Position numbers and translations under genes: made by a program. Below are positions 29,954 through 37,471 of a DNA stretch of 64,000 bases, in pieces. Under the pieces are notes generated by a model. It saw nothing but the letters and a program-made list of their open reading frames with translations. It was not told where the DNA came from and ran no database searches. Origin of the DNA: Citrobacter gillenii (lineage in GTDB: Bacteria; Pseudomonadota; Gammaproteobacteria; Enterobacterales; Enterobacteriaceae). The DNA lies in NCBI RefSeq assembly GCF_013337685.1, contig NZ_SUQN01000001.1:682001-746000 (forward strand), in the 5' to 3' direction. Position 1 is the first letter of the stretch, and every line of letters begins with the position of its first letter.

Positions 29954-30974
29954 CTTTATCTACCAGCAGACTAGCTTGTTTACGGTACTTCACGATTTCA
30001 GTTAACGGGATCTTGTCGACGTCGATTTCACCGATAGTGGCGCTGATAACCGGGTCGAGCGTTACACCTTTGAGTACCGGGTATTCGAAGTTCGCTTTCG
30101 CGTACTGTTGCTGGGCAGGTGCGGAAACCAGATATTCCATCAGCTTAACGGCGTCGGCTTTATTGGGTGCGTAACGGGCTACGGCAGCACCGCTAATGTT
30201 GACGTGCGTGCCGCCTTTCTCAAAGGTCGGTTTCACCACTTTAATGGCATCGCCCCACTGACGTGCATCGGTGCCTTCTTTGGCATTTTTCATATGACCG
30301 ACGTAATAGGAGTTGGCGAGGCCAATATCACAAATCCCGCCCAGAATATCGCGGGCAACGTCACGATCGCCGCCGGTTGCTTTACGTGCCAGGTTCGCCT
30401 TCACGCCGCGCAGCCACTCTTCTGTTTTGGCCTCACCGTGGTGGGCAATCATGGCGGCAATCAATGCGGTGTTATACGGATGCTGCCCGGAACGGATACA
30501 GACTTTGCCTTTGTACTCCGGGCTTGCGAGCTGCTCATAATGCCAGTTATCGATAGGCATCGATTTCTCAGCGTAGAGCACGCGTGCACGCATGGAAAGC
30601 GCAAACCACTGATTATCTGCACCGCGCAGGTTAGCCGGAATGGCGGCTTTCAGCGCATCGGACTCTACCGGTTGCGTTACGCCCGCTTCGACTAAATCGA
30701 TGAGGTTACCGGCATCGACGGTCATCAGCAGGTCTGCAGGGGAGTTCTTCCCTTCCGCTTTAACACGTTCAAGCATGCCATCCTTGATATACACCGTGCT
30801 CACTTTTATACCGCTGGTTTTTGTCCAGCTATCGAGCAGGGGTTGGATCAGGCCTGGTTCACGGGTGGTATAAAGCGTTAACGTATCCTGTGCGAAAGCC
30901 GGCAGGCTGACGGAGAGGACCAGGGCAGATGCAAGCGTGATACGGCGCAGTCCGGTGCGAGGCAGAGCATTCAT
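29937..30974 (-). CDS. Periplasmic ferric iron-binding protein (FbpA/SfuA-like)
   Basis: A 345-residue substrate-binding protein with a signal peptide ending AFA (cleavage about residue 28). The mature part starts QDTLTLYTTREP, and the tandem tyrosines in GLANSYYVGHM match the Fe(III) ligands of the FbpA/SfuA/FutA family. Its operon position with permease and ATPase, and the Fur-box-like site about 70 bases upstream of the start codon, support iron rather than thiamine or polyamine uptake. The specific name (fbp, sfu, yfu, afu) cannot be fixed from sequence alone. Confidence 0.9.
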   Translation of the reverse strand: MNALPRTGLRRITLASALVLSVSLPAFAQDTLTLYTTREPGLIQPLLDSWTKTSGIKVSTVYIKDGMLERVKAEGKNSPADLLMTVDAGNLIDLVEAGVTQPVESDALKAAIPANLRGADNQWFALSMRARVLYAEKSMPIDNWHYEQLASPEYKGKVCIRSGQHPYNTALIAAMIAHHGEAKTEEWLRGVKANLARKATGGDRDVARDILGGICDIGLANSYYVGHMKNAKEGTDARQWGDAIKVVKPTFEKGGTHVNISGAAVARYAPNKADAVKLMEYLVSAPAQQQYAKANFEYPVLKGVTLDPVISATIGEIDVDKIPLTEIVKYRKQASLLVDKVGFDQ

Positions 30975-31044
30975 CGTTTATATCCCAGAGTAATTGGAAC
31001 GTACAGTGACCCGAGCAGGCGCTCGTTCTTTTGGCCCGCGTACA

Positions 31045-31063
31045 ATAAATGATAATCACTAGC
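31045..31063. promoter_or_regulatory. Putative Fur box
   Basis: The 19 bases starting ATAAATGATAATCACTA match the classical Fur consensus at 14 of 19 positions, including an unbroken 11-base core ATGATAATCA plus flank. It sits 71-89 bases upstream of the iron-binding protein gene (minus strand), where promoter elements are expected. Iron-dependent repression of the transporter operon is inferred. Confidence 0.75.
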
Positions 31064-31219
31064 ACTTACAATAATGGCAAAGTTTAAACGATTTACATTT
31101 ACATAACTTTAAACAACGGTGTGATGTGGGGTTTACTCGGCGAAAAGTGGCGGGTAGAGAGAGGGTGAGACTCCCTGCCTCTAGTTCATGGATAGCTACC
31201 GTTTTACGCGCGCTTTTTG

Positions 31220-32263
31220 TTACAGGGTTTCATCCATAATGGCGCTAACTTGTTTCATCACCGTGCCTGCGTTTTTGACGCCTTTCGCTTCCTGCTCGTG
31301 GACCCACTTGGTTTGCGCAGCCCGATATTGGGTGGCGGTGTTCCACTGCGCGACCTCCTGCGATTGCAGAACGCGTACCGAGGCCCCAGCCTGGCGTAAA
31401 TCGTCTATCTGGGTGTTAAAACACCGGTCCATGACTGAACCCAGAGATTGATACGCCGTTTCAGCCGCACGCTGAATGGCGACCCGATCTTCATGAGAAA
31501 GCGCGTTCCAGGTTTTTTTGTTCATCGTCAGAATATAGAGATGCCCCAGCCACAGATTTTTGGCGAGAAGCACATTGGGTGCGAACTGATACGCTTTAAG
31601 ATCGTAACCGCTGTCCACGTTCAGCATCATGCCATCGATTGCCCCCGTTTTTAGCGCGTTATAGGTCTTTTCACCCCAGGGCATGGTCACCGGTTTAGCC
31701 CCAGCGTTTTGCAGAAAATCACGGTGCCAGAAGCTGGCAGAGCGCCATGTGCCGCCTTTGATATCGCTCAACGTCGCTATGGGCTTAGCGCTGAAAAAGG
31801 CCAGTGGATAGCCAGTGGCAAGGAAAATACTCACCACATTATTTTTCTCAAGCTCAGCCGGGAATGCCGGGATGTCAGCGTAGACGTGGCGGAAGAAGGC
31901 CACCTGTTGTTCACTGGCCGGTCCGACGGGAAAGCTTTTAAATATCTGATTCAGGGGCAGCGCGTCGGCGGTGTATTCAGGTACGACAGTCGCCATATCC
32001 ACCTTTCGTTCGTTGCCAACGTTGCGTAACGCATCGTAGCTGTTACTGAGCTCACCGCTCCAGTGCGCCTCTATTTTCAGCCGTCCGTTTGACTCTTTCT
32101 CAATGGCGGGGAAGAGCACGTCGTTAAGAAAGCGAGTGCGCATCCCACCCAGCGGTTCATGATCACTGTATGTCAGGATTTGTGTAGCCGAAACCGTGGT
32201 CGGTAGCAGCAGGGCGATGAACAGCATTGCCAGATATTTTCCGTATATTTTGTTGGGGCGCAT
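31220..32263 (-). CDS. TRAP-type solute-binding protein (DctP family), orphan
   Basis: A 347-residue periplasmic binding protein with a signal peptide ending VSA (about residue 26) and the DctP-family layout: an early ALRNVGNERKVDMA segment, LSDIKGGTWRS, and the DGMMLNVDSGYDLKAYQ ligand-loop region. TRAP binding proteins normally work with DctQ/DctM membrane subunits, but none is encoded nearby. The upstream co-directional gene encodes an NTF2-like protein, 52 bases away. The ligand is unknown; a carboxylic acid is usual for the family. Confidence 0.85.
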   Translation of the reverse strand: MRPNKIYGKYLAMLFIALLLPTTVSATQILTYSDHEPLGGMRTRFLNDVLFPAIEKESNGRLKIEAHWSGELSNSYDALRNVGNERKVDMATVVPEYTADALPLNQIFKSFPVGPASEQQVAFFRHVYADIPAFPAELEKNNVVSIFLATGYPLAFFSAKPIATLSDIKGGTWRSASFWHRDFLQNAGAKPVTMPWGEKTYNALKTGAIDGMMLNVDSGYDLKAYQFAPNVLLAKNLWLGHLYILTMNKKTWNALSHEDRVAIQRAAETAYQSLGSVMDRCFNTQIDDLRQAGASVRVLQSQEVAQWNTATQYRAAQTKWVHEQEAKGVKNAGTVMKQVSAIMDETL

Positions 32264-32315
32264 ACATTTCCTTTGCGTTGCTGAGATGAAAAAGGGTCAA
32301 GGGCGGATGAAATTG

Positions 32316-32906
32316 TCAGGCCGTCTGCCCGGCTAACCAGCGCGTACCACTTGCTTTCATTTGTTGTTCCAGATCGCTGCCACGGGTGGCAAAGACGCGC
32401 TGAACCGGAAAACCACTTTTTTCCAGCAGATAAGCCAGCGCGGCGTATTCACGCGGATATTTCTCTGCCGCACTTTGGTCAATCGCGACCATGCCGAGCG
32501 GAAAGGTAAAGCTGGCCATATCGTAAATACTCTGGCGATGGAACAGCTTCCAGACGCCGTCGCGTTTTTCTGCCATGTCATAGAAACGGTTATGACCAAT
32601 GCAGCCCAGATTCAGCTTAACGTGCTCAGCGATAATCATGGCGTTGGTTTCGACAATAGCCCTCGTCGCGTTGGCATTGAAGGTGACTACCGGCGTGCCA
32701 ATCAGATGCTTGGTGCGCACATCTGACGCTCCCATCCGCATTGAGCCCTCAACGAAATCGCTGGCGAGGCCCTCAAACCACGTGATTTCAATGGTGCCGT
32801 CCGGGTGAAAAAGGTTGCGCAGCTGCTCCCATTCCCCCAGATCGCGGTGCATCCAGCCCGTGAGAAGATCGGTGATTTGCTGACGGTCGTCCAAATAATT
32901 TTGCAT
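32316..32906 (-). CDS. NTF2/SnoaL-like domain protein
   Basis: A 196-residue protein whose first about 140 residues look like a SnoaL/NTF2-like cone fold: a helical start (DDRQQITDLLTGWMHRDLGEW), then FHPDGTIEITWFEG, and HNRFYDMAEKRDGVWKLFHRQSIYDM. Members include small dehydratases, isomerases and ring-hydroxylating dioxygenase small subunits, so the reaction cannot be named. The open frame reaches 32987, but the ATG at 32906 (MQNYLDD) has an AGAG ribosome site and avoids running toward the LysR gene. It is probably in an operon with the TRAP protein and divergent from the LysR regulator. Confidence 0.75.
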   Translation of the reverse strand: MQNYLDDRQQITDLLTGWMHRDLGEWEQLRNLFHPDGTIEITWFEGLASDFVEGSMRMGASDVRTKHLIGTPVVTFNANATRAIVETNAMIIAEHVKLNLGCIGHNRFYDMAEKRDGVWKLFHRQSIYDMASFTFPLGMVAIDQSAAEKYPREYAALAYLLEKSGFPVQRVFATRGSDLEQQMKASGTRWLAGQTA

Positions 32907-33015
32907 AACATGTACTCTGGTATGGGATTGGATTTCAGTCTCATCCCCAATGGAGATAAACTCAAATAGATAGATATGACTGATCAATCATTTTATTTGA
33001 TGACGGAGTAACGAT

Positions 33016-33903
33016 ATGGATCTGCGCCATCTGCGCTATTTTCTGGCTGTTGCCGAAGAAGGCCATTTTGGTCGCGCGGCTCAACGTCTGCATATCGTCC
33101 AACCTGCGCTGAGTATGCAAATCAAGGCCCTGGAAGAGGAACTCGGTGGTCCGCTGTTTGTACGCACCAGCCGCAAAGTGGAGTTAACGGACGCCGGGCG
33201 GCTACTACAGGTCGAGGCGCAGCGCACGCTGGAGCAAGCGGATCACGCCCGACTGACCGTTCAGCGCTCAATACGCGGTGAAACGGGTCAAGTACGCGTG
33301 GGGTTTGCCGGTAATGCCGTCTTTAGCGGCAAGCTCACCAACGATCTACGTGCTTTTCGCCGAACCTACCCTGATGCCGAACTGGTTGTGAATGAAGTCG
33401 CACCGTTGTTGCAAGCCGAGGCTATCCTGACGGGACAGCTCGATGTGGGTTATACCCCCGATCACCACAAAATCCATGATGCCGCGCTAATGGCTGAACA
33501 GATCGGTGTCTGGCACCGGCAAGTGGCGATGGCTGACGACCATCCGTTGGCCGCACGGGCGTCGCTGACAATCGATATGCTCGCCGAGCAGCCACTCATT
33601 TTTTATGACGCGCATGGGACTGATGAGTCGCTTTACACCGCACTTACCGAAATTATGGGCCATGCTCCGCGTATCGCCCATTGCACCGCAAGTACTCTAA
33701 GCGTGCTTGCACTCGCCGCCGCCGGTCAGGGGCTGGCGCTGGTGCCCGATCCTCTGCAGCATGTGAATATTCCTGGATTGGTATACCGCCCACTGGATGC
33801 GCCGGAACTGTCGGCGAATCTGATGCTCATCAGCAGGCAACAAGAGAATAAGGGGGCTGTACAGGCTTTTCTGCAGATAGCGCGTGAAAATGCGGGAGTA
33901 TAA
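33016..33903 (+). CDS. LysR-family transcriptional regulator
   Basis: A 295-residue regulator starting MDLRHLRYFLAVAEEGHFGRAA. The winged helix-turn-helix covers about residues 1-60 (RLHIVQPALSMQIKALEEELG) and a type 2 periplasmic-binding-like effector domain about 90-290. It is divergent from the NTF2-like/TRAP pair with 109 bases between start codons, the usual LysR layout, and so probably controls them. The intergenic TGATCAATCA near 32981 is a possible binding half. The stop codon abuts the inverted repeat holding tRNA-Asn. Confidence 0.88.
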   Translation: MDLRHLRYFLAVAEEGHFGRAAQRLHIVQPALSMQIKALEEELGGPLFVRTSRKVELTDAGRLLQVEAQRTLEQADHARLTVQRSIRGETGQVRVGFAGNAVFSGKLTNDLRAFRRTYPDAELVVNEVAPLLQAEAILTGQLDVGYTPDHHKIHDAALMAEQIGVWHRQVAMADDHPLAARASLTIDMLAEQPLIFYDAHGTDESLYTALTEIMGHAPRIAHCTASTLSVLALAAAGQGLALVPDPLQHVNIPGLVYRPLDAPELSANLMLISRQQENKGAVQAFLQIARENAGV

Positions 33904-33907
33904 AAGC

Positions 33908-33935
33908 AAAAAACCCGCTTAGTTTCCTAAGTAGG
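33908..33935 (-). terminator. Terminator of the left tRNA-Asn gene
   Basis: On the minus strand a 9-base stem (CCTACTTAG ... CTAAGCGGG) with a GAAA loop is followed by a run of T's. One A-C mismatch in the stem is not present in the right copy, so this one may be slightly weaker. Confidence 0.75.
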
Positions 33936-33946
33936 CTTCTTAAATA

Positions 33947-34022
33947 TGGCTCCTCTGACTGGACTCGAACCAGTGACATACGGATTAACAGTCCGCCGTT
34001 CTACCGACTGAACTACAGAGGA
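33947..34022 (-). tRNA. tRNA-Asn (anticodon GTT)
   Basis: A 76-base tRNA with encoded CCA. It has acceptor stem TCCTCTG/CAGAGGA, D-arm AGTTCAGTCGGTAGAAC, anticodon loop CTGTTAA with GTT, and T-arm CTGGTTCGAGTCCAG. It is identical to the right copy at 35770-35845. tRNA-Asn genes of this cluster are known integration sites for islands such as the Yersinia high-pathogenicity island, but no integrase is adjacent here. Confidence 0.97.
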
Positions 34023-34040
34023 ATCGTGTGAACGGGGCGA

Positions 34041-34069
34041 ATATTAGCGATGCCAGTCAGCGTTGTCAA
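34041..34069 (-). promoter_or_regulatory. Sigma-70 promoter of left tRNA-Asn
   Basis: On the minus strand TTGACA (34064-34069), a 17-base spacer and TAATAT (34041-34046), then a GC-rich discriminator CGCCCCG before the tRNA. This is a near-consensus stable-RNA type promoter. Confidence 0.85.
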
Positions 34070-34121
34070 AGCCTGAATGGAGAAATGCGATCGTTTGCCG
34101 AATATTTCTTCATTTCGTTGC

Positions 34122-35609
34122 TTATTCAGACGCAACGGGTTGTTTTATAGACTTTTCCCGTTCCGGACGCGGATACTTCCATAACCATCGCCCGGAGATC
34201 ATGCGCCAGTAAAACAGCGCAGCACGCACTGCCCAGTCGAAGAACATCCCCATCCAAACCCCGACGACACCCCAATCTAAGACGATCCCGAGGGTATAAC
34301 CTGCCACCACGCGACAGCCCCACATGCCCAGCATGGAAACCCACATTGCAAAACGGACATCGCGTGCCCCCTTAAACCCGGAAGGAAGAACCCATGATGC
34401 CGCCCATATCGGCATAAATGCCGCGTTGAGCCAAATCAGAACAACTATGACCTCTTTTACATCCTGATCGCGGGTATAGAACGAGGCCATTAATCCGGCA
34501 AAGGGAGCTGATAACCAGGCTATGGCGGTTAAACCAATTGTGGATAGCCAGAATACATGCCGCAACTGAATCTCAGCCTGGGCAATCTGTCCATTTCCCA
34601 GACGCCGCCCGGTAATAATGGTGGAGGCAGAACCCAGAGCATTGCCGGGCAGGTTAATCAGTGCTGCGATAGAGAAGGCAATAAAGTTACCGGCAATGAC
34701 GCTGGTTCCCATCCCTGAGACAAACATCTGAGTGAGCAGCTTACCGCCGTTAAACAGTACTGATTCGATACTCGCAGGAATACCGATCCCCATCACCTCC
34801 CAGATAATGGAAAAATTCAACGGCTTAAAATAGCTCTTCAGGGGAATCCGCAGCGCTGGGTTAAAACCAATCATCAATACCCAGATAATGGCGACAGCAC
34901 CGATGTAACGAGAAATCGTCAACCCCAGCCCAGCGCCTGCAAACCCCAGCCCTTGCCAGGAAAAAATACCGTAGATCAGGATACTACTGATGATGATGTT
35001 CAGTATGTTCATACCGCCGTTAATCAGCAGCGGTATTTTGGTGTTACCAGCACCGCGTAGCGCCCCACTGCCGATCAACGCAATGGCTGCCGCAGGATAA
35101 CTGAGCACCGTCAGTTCAAGATACGTTAGCGCCAGCGCTTTAACCTCAGGTGTCGCTTCTCCGGCAACGACATTAATGATCTGTTCCCCAAAGTAATGAA
35201 TGATCGCGGCCAGCACGACGGCAAAAATTGTCATGATCACCAGTGACTGTCTGGCTGCGGCTCGGGCTCGACGACGATCGCGTTTTCCCAGACTAAAGGC
35301 CACGACTACCGTGGTGCCAAGATCGATGGCGGCAAAAAATGCCATGATGACCATATTGAAACTGTCGGCGAGGCCGACGCCTGCCATCGCTTCTTTGCCC
35401 AGCCAGCTTACCAGGAAGGTACTCAGTACCCCCATTAAGAGCACGCAGGTATTTTCCAGAAAAATAGGTACGGCAAGCGGGGTGATTTCGCGCCAGAATA
35501 GAACTTTATAACTCTTGCGTTTGGCGTACCAGGGCGTGCGGGAAACGACCTGGCGTAAGGCAGCGGAGACGTTCAAAGTGGACCTTAATGAAGAAAGTTG
35601 AAACCTCAT
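34122..35609 (-). CDS. yeeO: YeeO, MATE-family exporter
   Basis: A multidrug/flavin exporter of the MATE family with 12 predicted membrane segments; in E. coli YeeO exports FMN and FAD. The conserved block begins FWREITPLAVPIFLENTCVLLMG. The frame is open from 35765 (547 residues, the length given for E. coli YeeO), but that start lies 5 bases from the divergent tRNA-Asn and its first 52 codons cross the tRNA promoter. I prefer the ATG at 35609 (495 residues, MRFQLSSLR). As in E. coli, the gene sits between two tRNA-Asn genes. Confidence 0.85.
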   Translation of the reverse strand: MRFQLSSLRSTLNVSAALRQVVSRTPWYAKRKSYKVLFWREITPLAVPIFLENTCVLLMGVLSTFLVSWLGKEAMAGVGLADSFNMVIMAFFAAIDLGTTVVVAFSLGKRDRRRARAAARQSLVIMTIFAVVLAAIIHYFGEQIINVVAGEATPEVKALALTYLELTVLSYPAAAIALIGSGALRGAGNTKIPLLINGGMNILNIIISSILIYGIFSWQGLGFAGAGLGLTISRYIGAVAIIWVLMIGFNPALRIPLKSYFKPLNFSIIWEVMGIGIPASIESVLFNGGKLLTQMFVSGMGTSVIAGNFIAFSIAALINLPGNALGSASTIITGRRLGNGQIAQAEIQLRHVFWLSTIGLTAIAWLSAPFAGLMASFYTRDQDVKEVIVVLIWLNAAFMPIWAASWVLPSGFKGARDVRFAMWVSMLGMWGCRVVAGYTLGIVLDWGVVGVWMGMFFDWAVRAALFYWRMISGRWLWKYPRPEREKSIKQPVASE

Positions 35610-35725
35610 TTCAAATGATGAGGGAGAATCAAAAAAGCTGCAAAGTTTTTTCCATATAAAATGTCTGTAAATGCAACAAACTGTCGAGAGAAGCACCAAT
35701 TGATACGCATTGAAGGAAATGGGGT

Positions 35726-35753
35726 TTGACAAAAAATTTTTCGCCGCTAAGAT
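35726..35753 (+). promoter_or_regulatory. Sigma-70 promoter of right tRNA-Asn
   Basis: TTGACA (35726-35731), a 16-base spacer and TAAGAT (35748-35753), then AAGCCTCCAC leading to the tRNA 5' end at 35770. It overlaps the extended reading of yeeO on the other strand, which argues against that longer start. Confidence 0.8.
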
Positions 35754-35769
35754 AAGCCTCCACACCGAT

Positions 35770-35845
35770 TCCTCTGTAGTTCAGTCGGTAGAACGGCGGA
35801 CTGTTAATCCGTATGTCACTGGTTCGAGTCCAGTCAGAGGAGCCA
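35770..35845 (+). tRNA. tRNA-Asn (anticodon GTT)
   Basis: A 76-base tRNA with encoded CCA, identical to the copy at 33947-34022 on the other strand. It has anticodon GTT in loop CTGTTAA and a standard T-arm GGTTCGAGTCC. It has its own promoter and terminator. Confidence 0.97.
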
Positions 35846-35856
35846 TATTTAAGAAA

Positions 35857-35889
35857 CCTGCTTAGGAAACTAAGCGGGTTTTTTGCTTT
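35857..35889 (+). terminator. Terminator of the right tRNA-Asn gene
   Basis: A fully paired 9-base stem (CCTGCTTAG at 35857-35865, CTAAGCGGG at 35870-35878, one T-G pair) with a GAAA tetraloop, followed by TTTTTTGCTTTT. Confidence 0.88.
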
Positions 35890-35891
35890 TA

Positions 35892-36132
35892 GCGCAGTAC
35901 AGCCGTTTGAGTCGGGATAGCAAGCCAGGCGGCGGTTTCACCTATCGAAAATTGTTTATCCCAAACGTTTTGCTGTGCGAAGGGTCCGATCCTTTTTGGA
36001 GAGAATACGGTCAACTAACGTCAGTTTCGTTTCCAGAGAATATTGTGATTTAGTCAAAAAAAACTGCACCTTATTCAGTTGGATAACCAATCTTGGGGTG
36101 CAGTCCACTACGCTTTTCGGTCCGACGGAATA
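35892..36132. other. Gene-free junction with IS-end-like palindrome
   Basis: No gene is visible between the tRNA-Asn unit and the purT terminator. A palindrome occurs at 36063-36104: ACTGCACC (36063-36070) pairs with GGTGCAGT (36097-36104), and an inner TTGG/CCAA stem sits around TTAT. Eight A's (36056-36063) precede it, so on the minus strand it also reads as a terminator with a T8 tail. Its outer sequence read on the minus strand, TGGACTGCACCCC, resembles the ends of IS150-type IS3-family elements. Whether it is an IS remnant or a terminator is not settled. In E. coli the gene next to purT here is eda. Confidence 0.5.
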
Positions 36133-36156
36133 CCTTAAAACGGGCCAGAAGGCCCG
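36133..36156 (-). terminator. Terminator of purT
   Basis: On the minus strand a 6-base-pair stem CGGGCC/GGCCCG (36141-36146, 36151-36156) with a TTCT loop, followed by TTTTAAGG. It starts 5 bases after the purT stop. Confidence 0.8.
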
Positions 36157-36161
36157 ATATT

Positions 36162-37340
36162 TTATCCTGCGACGTTCACCTGTGCGACAGCATTCTTTGC
36201 CCGTTCAACCGCCTCGTCAACGCTTTCATCTGTTGCCAGCACAACGCCTAAGCGACGTGAGCCATCAATTTCCGGCTTACCGAACAGACGAAGCTGCAAA
36301 CCTGCGCCAACGGCACTTTCTACGTGATTAAACGTCACATTCTGACTGGTGAGTTGTGGCAGGATAACGGCTGATGCGGACGGACCATATTGGCGGATTG
36401 CGCCGATGGGTAATCCGAGGAACGCGCGGACGTGCAGCGCAAACTCGGACAGATCCTGCGAAATTAACGTCACCATGCCGGTGTCGTGTGGGCGAGGGGA
36501 GACTTCGCTGAAAATTACCTCATCACCGCAAACAAATAGCTCTACGCCAAACAATCCGTGACCGCCCAACGCCAGCACGACCTTGCGGGCAATTTCCTGT
36601 GCGCGTTTCAGCGCCAGTTCACTCATCTGCTGCGGCTGCCAGGATTCGCGGTAATCGCCATCTTCCTGGCGATGGCCTACCGGCGCGCAGAAGTGCACAC
36701 CGTCAACGGCGCTGACGGTGAGTAGGGTGATTTCAAAATCAAAATTCACTACCCCTTCCACGATTACACGTCCCGCACCAGCTCGGCCGCCCTGCTGGGC
36801 ATATTCCCAGGCTTCGGTAAGCTGCTCAGCGGAGCGAATAAAGCTCTGACCTTTGCCGGAAGAACTCATTACCGGTTTCACGATACATGGAAAGCCGATT
36901 TCAGCCACCGCATCTCGAAAGCGGGCTTCGCTATCGGCGAAGCGGAAAGAGGATGTGGGTAATAACAGCTCTTCAGCAGCCAGACGACGAATGCCTTCAC
37001 GGTTCATGGTCAACTGTGTGGCGCGCGCGCAAGGCACGACGTTCATACCTTCCTGTTCCAGTTTTACCAGCATATCCGTCGCAATAGCTTCAATTTCTGG
37101 CACGATATAATGGGGTTTTTCGCGCTCGACAACCTCGCGCAATGCCTCGCCATCCAGCATATTAATCACGTACGCACGGTGGGCTACGTGCATCGCTGGC
37201 GCGTCGGGGTAACGATCCACGGCGATGACTTCTACACCCAGGCGTTGGCATTCAATCGCCACTTCTTTACCCAGTTCCCCTGAACCTAATAACATCACTC
37301 GCGTTGCTGCCGGACGCAGCGCTGTGCCTAATAACGTCAT
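36162..37340 (-). CDS. purT: PurT, formate-dependent phosphoribosylglycinamide formyltransferase
   Basis: A 392-residue ATP-grasp enzyme, full E. coli length, that makes formylglycinamide ribonucleotide from GAR, formate and ATP. This is the folate-independent alternative to PurN in purine synthesis. Seen features are the N-terminal nucleotide-binding loop ([14 protein letters not shown]), the ATP-grasp segment SSSGKGQS, and the metal-binding [13 protein letters not shown]. It stands alone, divergent from yebG, with its own terminator. Confidence 0.97.
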   Translation of the reverse strand: MTLLGTALRPAATRVMLLGSGELGKEVAIECQRLGVEVIAVDRYPDAPAMHVAHRAYVINMLDGEALREVVEREKPHYIVPEIEAIATDMLVKLEQEGMNVVPCARATQLTMNREGIRRLAAEELLLPTSSFRFADSEARFRDAVAEIGFPCIVKPVMSSSGKGQSFIRSAEQLTEAWEYAQQGGRAGAGRVIVEGVVNFDFEITLLTVSAVDGVHFCAPVGHRQEDGDYRESWQPQQMSELALKRAQEIARKVVLALGGHGLFGVELFVCGDEVIFSEVSPRPHDTGMVTLISQDLSEFALHVRAFLGLPIGAIRQYGPSASAVILPQLTSQNVTFNHVESAVGAGLQLRLFGKPEIDGSRRLGVVLATDESVDEAVERAKNAVAQVNVAG

Positions 37341-37435
37341 AAATTAATCCCCTGTTTTATCTGGGCGCAGTATATACGAAAACGTTTGCGTCTGTCTTTA
37401 TTACCAGGTTGATTTTGCGGCTGAAAAAGAATATA

Positions 37436-37451
37436 CTGTACATAATTACAG
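37436..37451. promoter_or_regulatory. LexA (SOS) box of yebG
   Basis: CTGTACATAATTACAG, a perfect match to the CTGT-N8-ACAG consensus, lies 21 bases before the yebG ATG. E. coli yebG is a known SOS gene, so DNA damage induction is expected here too. Confidence 0.92.
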
Positions 37452-37471
37452 GTAATTTAAGAGGCTGCAAA

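Larger units (their letters stand above)
33901..34026 (-). repeat. 126-base inverted repeat, left copy (tRNA-Asn unit)
   Basis: This segment is the reverse complement of 35766-35891 with only two mismatches, both in the terminator stem. The repeat covers the whole tRNA-Asn gene plus its terminator and 4 bases in front. The two copies enclose yeeO. Confidence 0.9.
35766..35891 (+). repeat. 126-base inverted repeat, right copy (tRNA-Asn unit)
   Basis: Reverse complement of 33901-34026 with two mismatches. It spans the tRNA-Asn gene and terminator. Recombination between the two copies would invert the 1.7-kb yeeO segment; recombination with other tRNA-Asn copies could rearrange larger pieces. 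Confidence 0.9.

Noticed and set aside
30108..30695. A 195-codon frame on the plus strand within the iron-binding protein gene.
   Set aside because: Shadow of the opposite-strand gene; its Cys/Phe/Gly-rich composition has no family signature.
33901..35891. A genomic island or prophage inserted at tRNA-Asn.
   Set aside because: No integrase, phage gene or direct-repeat attachment site is visible; yeeO between two tRNA-Asn genes is also the arrangement in E. coli.
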